Made by a program: the position numbers and the translations under genes. The notes beneath the pieces are model-generated. The model was not told where the DNA came from and did not search any database. It was given only the letters and a program-made list of their open reading frames with translations. A stretch of DNA of 64,000 bases from the NCBI GenBank assembly GCA_965203305.1, contig OZ241874.1, forward strand, positions 124,001 to 188,000, written 5' to 3'. The stretch comes from Bin80 sp965203305. GTDB lineage: Bacteria; Bacteroidota; Rhodothermia; Rhodothermales; Bin80. Of this stretch, positions 60,264-64,000 are shown in pieces; position 1 is the first letter of the stretch, and the number at the start of each line of letters is the position of its first letter.

Positions 60264-61653
60264 GACACGGATCTTCCCGAAGCAGGTTTCTCAATGGCAT
60301 GGGGAGAGACAACCCTGTTTCACGCGACTCCTGAATCCTTCGTCAAATCTGAAAGGGAACAGACTGGCCAGGCATCTTGATATTGATTTTGAGCAGGAAT
60401 TTGTTGCCGCTTCCGCAGTTGTGAGTTCCGGGCTGGACCGACCCATTCCTGGATTCCTTGTTGATAGTTCCATTCAGGTGACCTGTGTGGAAGAGCCGGG
60501 GCCACTTGAAGACGGAGAAACGTATTCGCTTCAAAGACCAACATACATGATTACCGATGTATACAAGCCATTGCCCTCTGGGGTAGAGATATGCCCCCCA
60601 GAATGGACAGACCTGTAATTGGCATTGGCTTCCTTGAAGCGATCTCATAGGTAGTGTCTGTCCGAAAATTTACAGCAACCCCAAATACGGGGGATTCCAG
60701 AGGCATTTTGCCCCACAGCGTCATGTATGGCGCGATTCAGATGCTCGTTCGCTATGAGAGATTCGGGGAAATCTTGCATGAAGATTGCGTGTTTATGGAC
60801 GCTGTTCGGGGATTTGATGCTCCAATCCGCCAAAGGGCTTCCATCTTCGTCAGGAAAAATACCCGAAAATATCTCCCACAACCCCTCATACGCTCTCTAA
60901 ACGGCATATATTGGCGATATTCTGAATTTTCGGACGGCCACTAGGTAACCCTGCAAAATACCGTGCAAGAATAGGCAGAATGGGGAAAAGTGTCAGGGCT
61001 GGTCAACCATGTATGGGATCGGGCCAAGAAGGAGTTTACCGTAGGGAACTTCGGATGAAAGGCCAGCGAGCCCAGTGTGCGGCAACAGACGCACACAATG
61101 GTGATATGGGAATCACCTCTCTACTGATTCCAGGGGAGTCAATTGAATACCGGAGCGCATTAGGTCCAATGACAGGGGATGCTCTTGAGGTTACCGACGA
61201 GATCGTTGATCTGGTCACATTCTACACGCAAACTCCGGCGGTACCTGCTGCCAAAGAAGCACATGGGCATGATCTGTTCATACAGACTCAGTGTTCCCGT
61301 TGTCATATTCTGCGACTGGAGAAAAGCGTGATGTCTGATCTTCCTGAAGTTTCTAACCAGATCATTTTTGCCTGTACAGATCTTTTGCTGCATAACATGG
61401 GTGAGGCACTTGCAGACGGGCGGAGAGACTTTCGGGCAACCGGATCTGAATAGCGTGCTCCGCCGCTATGGGGCTTAGGGTTAACACAGCTGATCAGTCA
61501 ACATACCAACTTGTTGCATGATGGAAGGGCACATAACATCACAGAAGTAATTCTGAGGCACGGAGGGGGGAGGCCGAAGCCTCAAAGAACCGATTCAAAC
61601 ATCTCTCTAAAAATGAGCGAGACGTTTTGCTGACATTCCTGGAGTCACCCTGA
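60264..61653 (+). pseudogene. Di-haem oxidoreductase (DHOR/DUF1111) remnant, interrupted by a MITE
   Basis: Fragments in changing frames match the cytochrome c peroxidase-like DHOR family: MAWGETTLFHATPESF; ETYSLQRPTYMITDVY; MDRPVIGIGFLEAI; (MITE 60653-60942); VSGLVNHVWDRAKKEFTVGNFG; KASEPSVRQQ; NGDMGITSLL; VTDEIVDLVTFYTQT; haem motif QCSRCH; SDLPEVSNQ; TDLLLHNMGEALADG; then RAPPLWGLGLTQL; final NERDVLLTFLE. Stops replace two conserved Trp codons (FG*KAS and SE*RAPP), and several frameshifts occur, one in a G-run at 61565. The N-terminal haem site is not recognisable. These proteins are usually encoded with imelysin in iron loci, so this is the natural neighbour of the preceding remnant. Confidence 0.78.
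60653..60942 (+). repeat. MITE family 2 copy 2 (~290 bp), inserted in the DHOR remnant
   Basis: Ends AGTGTCTGTCCGAAAATT and AATTTTCGGACGGCCACT. The 4-bp AGGT flanks both sides, a probable target duplication. Homologous, inverted, to 45433-45711. Removing the MITE and one AGGT rejoins DHOR coding sequence in frame. Confidence 0.8.
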
Positions 61654-61707
61654 ATCGCACAAGGAGAGTTCCAGACCGGTGCGACCGACTGGATATAGGA
61701 CCACAAA

Positions 61708-61806
61708 GAAGTTCTTGAAAAGGCATCTCTATATCTGACCTGATGTGCCTGTAGGAACCCTCGAAGCGATACTTTTCCGCCGTTCGGGATTTTTTGCAAA
61801 AGGCTC
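61708..61806 (+). repeat. MITE family 1 copy
   Basis: Right end CGTTCGGGATTTTTTGCAAA then AGGCTC, with the family core CGAAGCGATACTTTTCCG inside. The left end GAAGTTCTTGAAAAGGCATC is a weaker match to the inverted terminus. It fills the gap between the DHOR remnant and the last gene. Confidence 0.6.
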
Positions 61807-61821
61807 CCAAAGTGTTGGGCA

Positions 61822-64000
61822 CTAATCAGGAAGCAACCACTTGCGGGCATTGGCAATCACGCGCCTGTAGGCAACATGATTATGGGCACGGTCATCGTGT
61901 CCCAGTGTGTTTACAAGAATCGTGGACTTCCCAACCCGACGGGTCCAAATTACCGGATAGACTGCGTCTGTGTCATGTGAGCGGCCAATCGCAAGTATAT
62001 TTGCCTGAGCGTCAGGTAAAAGTTCCGTCCGGTATAGCTCGTCCATGATTGCAAATTTTTCAGGGAGTCCGTGCATGAGCGGATGATTGGGTTGCAGGAC
62101 TTCTACGGAGAAAGTTTGCAGAGTCTCATGGTTGCGGGCTCCGCCGCCAACCAGAACTTCATTGAAAGCTGGCCAGTCATTCCAGTTGTACCAAGTGGCG
62201 GGATGCGTAATCATGGCTGGTCGACCCGATTTTACATGTTGCATAATCGCCTGCCGACTCTCCTCCCTCTGCACAGGTTTGTTATTCGCGAGTGCAAGCA
62301 ACGAGGTATTCCTCAGGAGATACTCAAAATTCTCGTCGGATACCTCTGTATATACAAAGGTTCGGTCACCACTGCCAAACAGGACCTGTCCATCCGAAAA
62401 TCCAAACACTAGTGCGTGATGATGAGACTGCGAGCTGCGATTGGCACTGCCTGCCAAGTACACGATTGGTGCAAGATCAGGGTTGGATCCCGTCCATGTC
62501 CATCCTGCATCATTGCGAGGCAGGTCTGGGGGATCAGATACCTGCAGTGTACCTTGCATCCATGCCCAATGCCCCGGCACAGAACACAGAAATGTATAGA
62601 CTCCCCTGGACAGAGGTCCGATCATGATACTTGTTGATTCGCCTTGGGACAGTACGCCGGTGGAGCCAAGTACCTGTTCCATCCATGCGGGTGGGAGGTA
62701 GTCCGTGTCTATACTTGCTGGGTTCGTCATGTAGGTGTCAAGGGCTTGTCCGAATGCTTGTACATCCGCACCCGGGTTCAGGAATACAGCATTATGAAGA
62801 TCGGGGTGCAAGTTCGAAAGATCAATGGTGATCTCCTGTCCGGCAAAGGCTTGTAACGACTGAGGTTCAAACCGCATGAATCCCTCTGGTGCATTCAGCA
62901 TGAGGTGTGCCGGAGGAAGTTTTTGAGGTTTCCTGATTTTGGCTGGATCAGGATCACTTTTCACAATACCAATGGGAGCTATGGCATGATAAGCGGCAAG
63001 AATCCAGGCATCCGCATCCTGTAAGGCAGTCTGTATCTTGTTCAGCGTGAGGGGGTGTGCCTGGTCACCAAAATCTTTGACTGCCAGAAGCGCGGTCAAG
63101 CGAACACCCAAATCTTCATCGGCAAAGACATTATGCTGGATTAGAAGTTCGCTACTCTCCCTGGTTCGAGGAAGCGTTTGAATGCCTGCTTTTCGAACAG
63201 CCGCAGACGGATGTGTCAAAGCCTCGGCAGAAACGCTTTTTAGTGCCTCATTCTCTCCAAGTCCATGCAGTGTCCAGAGCGCATGCACAGCCCCTGGATC
63301 AAATCCTGTTTCATCCAACTTCTTGCGAGTTACCAGCTGAGTTAAATCTTCCGTTAGCTCTTTGACATTGCGTTCAATCAGCATCCTCTGCGCTGTAAGG
63401 CGCCAGAACTGATTTGTGCTTTGCAGAGCTTCCAAAAGTCCCGCAGTATCTTCGTGAGAGAGGTTTCTTTGAGCAACTGCATCACCAAATGTGATGACAT
63501 AGACCCGTCCATGCTCACGATCACGCAATGGGTTCATGTGTGCATTTCCAGGACCGGCACGATCATTCCATATCTGGTTCTCCATGCCTCTTTGATCCGG
63601 GTTGTGCTGGATTACGGGATTATACCAGTCGGCAACCCACAGATTCTCATCCGGGCCAATGTCAGCGAAAACTGGAGCAACCCATTCATCACTGCTGGCC
63701 AGAATATTCAGAATCTCTCCGTCAGATTCTTTTTCAATACTTCCATCGGGTTCCATCCTAGCTGCATGAACAACATGCGCTGTAGGCTCAGCCACCATAA
63801 GAGCTCCCCAGTATTCGGAGGGAAACCGGCGACCATTATAAGGGAATGCTCCCGAGGCCGCTGTGTAACCATCCCGAAAATCCACCTGCTGAAGTTGGCG
63901 TTCTGCCGAGTGTTTGACCAGATAATGGCTTTGAACATTGGCCACATTTTTTGACATGTGGTATCGTAGAGGGATTCCGACTACAACCACATGGTTATTG
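61822..64000 (-). CDS. 3' part of dehydrogenase/HEAT/cupredoxin/ThuA multidomain protein (partial)
   Basis: At least 726 residues; the frame is open to the right edge, so the N-terminus is missing. Order: end of a membrane-bound-dehydrogenase beta-propeller (FADIGPDENLWVADWYNPVIQHN, HMNPLRDREHGRVYVI), HEAT-like helices (~160-340), a type 1 copper domain (NLHPDLHNAVFLNPG ... FLCSVPGHWAWMQG, giving His, Cys, His, Met ligands), and a ThuA-like C-terminal domain (YNWNDWPAFNEVLVGGG, HPLMHGLPEKFAIMDELYRTE). Such proteins oxidise sugars or polyols in the periplasm and pass electrons to copper or cytochrome c partners (family knowledge). No signs of decay are visible. Confidence 0.83.
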   Translation of the reverse strand, partial: NNHVVVVGIPLRYHMSKNVANVQSHYLVKHSAERQLQQVDFRDGYTAASGAFPYNGRRFPSEYWGALMVAEPTAHVVHAARMEPDGSIEKESDGEILNILASSDEWVAPVFADIGPDENLWVADWYNPVIQHNPDQRGMENQIWNDRAGPGNAHMNPLRDREHGRVYVITFGDAVAQRNLSHEDTAGLLEALQSTNQFWRLTAQRMLIERNVKELTEDLTQLVTRKKLDETGFDPGAVHALWTLHGLGENEALKSVSAEALTHPSAAVRKAGIQTLPRTRESSELLIQHNVFADEDLGVRLTALLAVKDFGDQAHPLTLNKIQTALQDADAWILAAYHAIAPIGIVKSDPDPAKIRKPQKLPPAHLMLNAPEGFMRFEPQSLQAFAGQEITIDLSNLHPDLHNAVFLNPGADVQAFGQALDTYMTNPASIDTDYLPPAWMEQVLGSTGVLSQGESTSIMIGPLSRGVYTFLCSVPGHWAWMQGTLQVSDPPDLPRNDAGWTWTGSNPDLAPIVYLAGSANRSSQSHHHALVFGFSDGQVLFGSGDRTFVYTEVSDENFEYLLRNTSLLALANNKPVQREESRQAIMQHVKSGRPAMITHPATWYNWNDWPAFNEVLVGGGARNHETLQTFSVEVLQPNHPLMHGLPEKFAIMDELYRTELLPDAQANILAIGRSHDTDAVYPVIWTRRVGKSTILVNTLGHDDRAHNHVAYRRVIANARKWLLPD

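Noticed and set aside
61547..61580. G6 run in the DHOR remnant as another phase-variable tract
   Set aside because: The gene also carries two Trp-to-stop changes, other frameshifts and a MITE, so a tract-length change could not restore it.
1..64000. CRISPR array, tRNA or rRNA genes
   Set aside because: No regularly spaced short repeats and no cloverleaf or rRNA-like sequence were seen on reading both strands; a tRNA scan could not be run.

Overview
The window looks like a chromosomal segment of a Bacteroidota/Rhodothermota-type Gram-negative bacterium. Four proteins end in the Por (type IX) secretion C-terminal domain with the signature NYPNPF(N/R). There is also a TonB receptor with an HmuY lipoprotein, a TamB protein, lipobox proteins and squalene-synthase-like chemistry. 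The assignment to Rhodothermota is inference. No tRNA, rRNA or CRISPR array was recognised.

Layout. 0-7.7 kb: two secreted type IX cargo proteins (an S8 protease with leucine-rich repeats, and a BNR/sortilin-like repeat protein), separated by a wrecked IS66 transposase. 7.9-15.1 kb: a decayed lipB, an RluA-type pseudouridine synthase, a single-chain Type ISP-like restriction-modification enzyme, an AlkA-type glycosylase and a small exported protein. 15.3-20.7 kb: a giant secreted protein whose signal-peptide codons contain a G10 tract that puts it out of frame. 20.9-29.8 kb: TamB, a sialate O-acetylesterase lipoprotein, an LRR protein and a lipoprotein. 29.8-34.4 kb: squalene/phytoene synthase, sulfotransferase, and a GPP34 (GOLPH3-like)-cytochrome P450 fusion broken by a C16 tract. 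35.0-42.4 kb: hemL followed by an AddB-like/AddA-like helicase-nuclease pair. 42.6-45.4 kb: an AbiE type IV toxin-antitoxin pair plus a second, orphan AbiEi. 46-48.4 kb: a small coiled-coil protein, a HAD phosphatase and a divergent aminotransferase. 48.5-61.7 kb: a haem/iron acquisition locus (metal-regulator-type palindrome, TonB receptor, HmuY, imelysin, di-haem oxidoreductase) that has been split by a second copy of the giant gene, an IS256-family element and a MITE. 61.8-64 kb: the 3' part of a large dehydrogenase/HEAT/cupredoxin/ThuA protein that runs off the right edge.

Two themes stand out. First, long G/C homopolymers lie inside reading frames in three places (15465, 33007, 51787), each where a gain or loss of bases would switch a full-length product on or off. 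In the two giant paralogues the tract sits at the same place, between the start codon and the hydrophobic core of the signal peptide. This looks like slipped-strand phase variation of surface/secreted proteins and of a membrane-lipid-type P450, although assembly error in homopolymers must be excluded. Second, the segment is full of small mobile DNA: a ~2.5-kb IS256-family element carrying a second, catalytically dead transposase-like gene, two MITE families, and duplications that have turned imelysin, the di-haem oxidoreductase, lipB and an IS66 transposase into pseudogenes.
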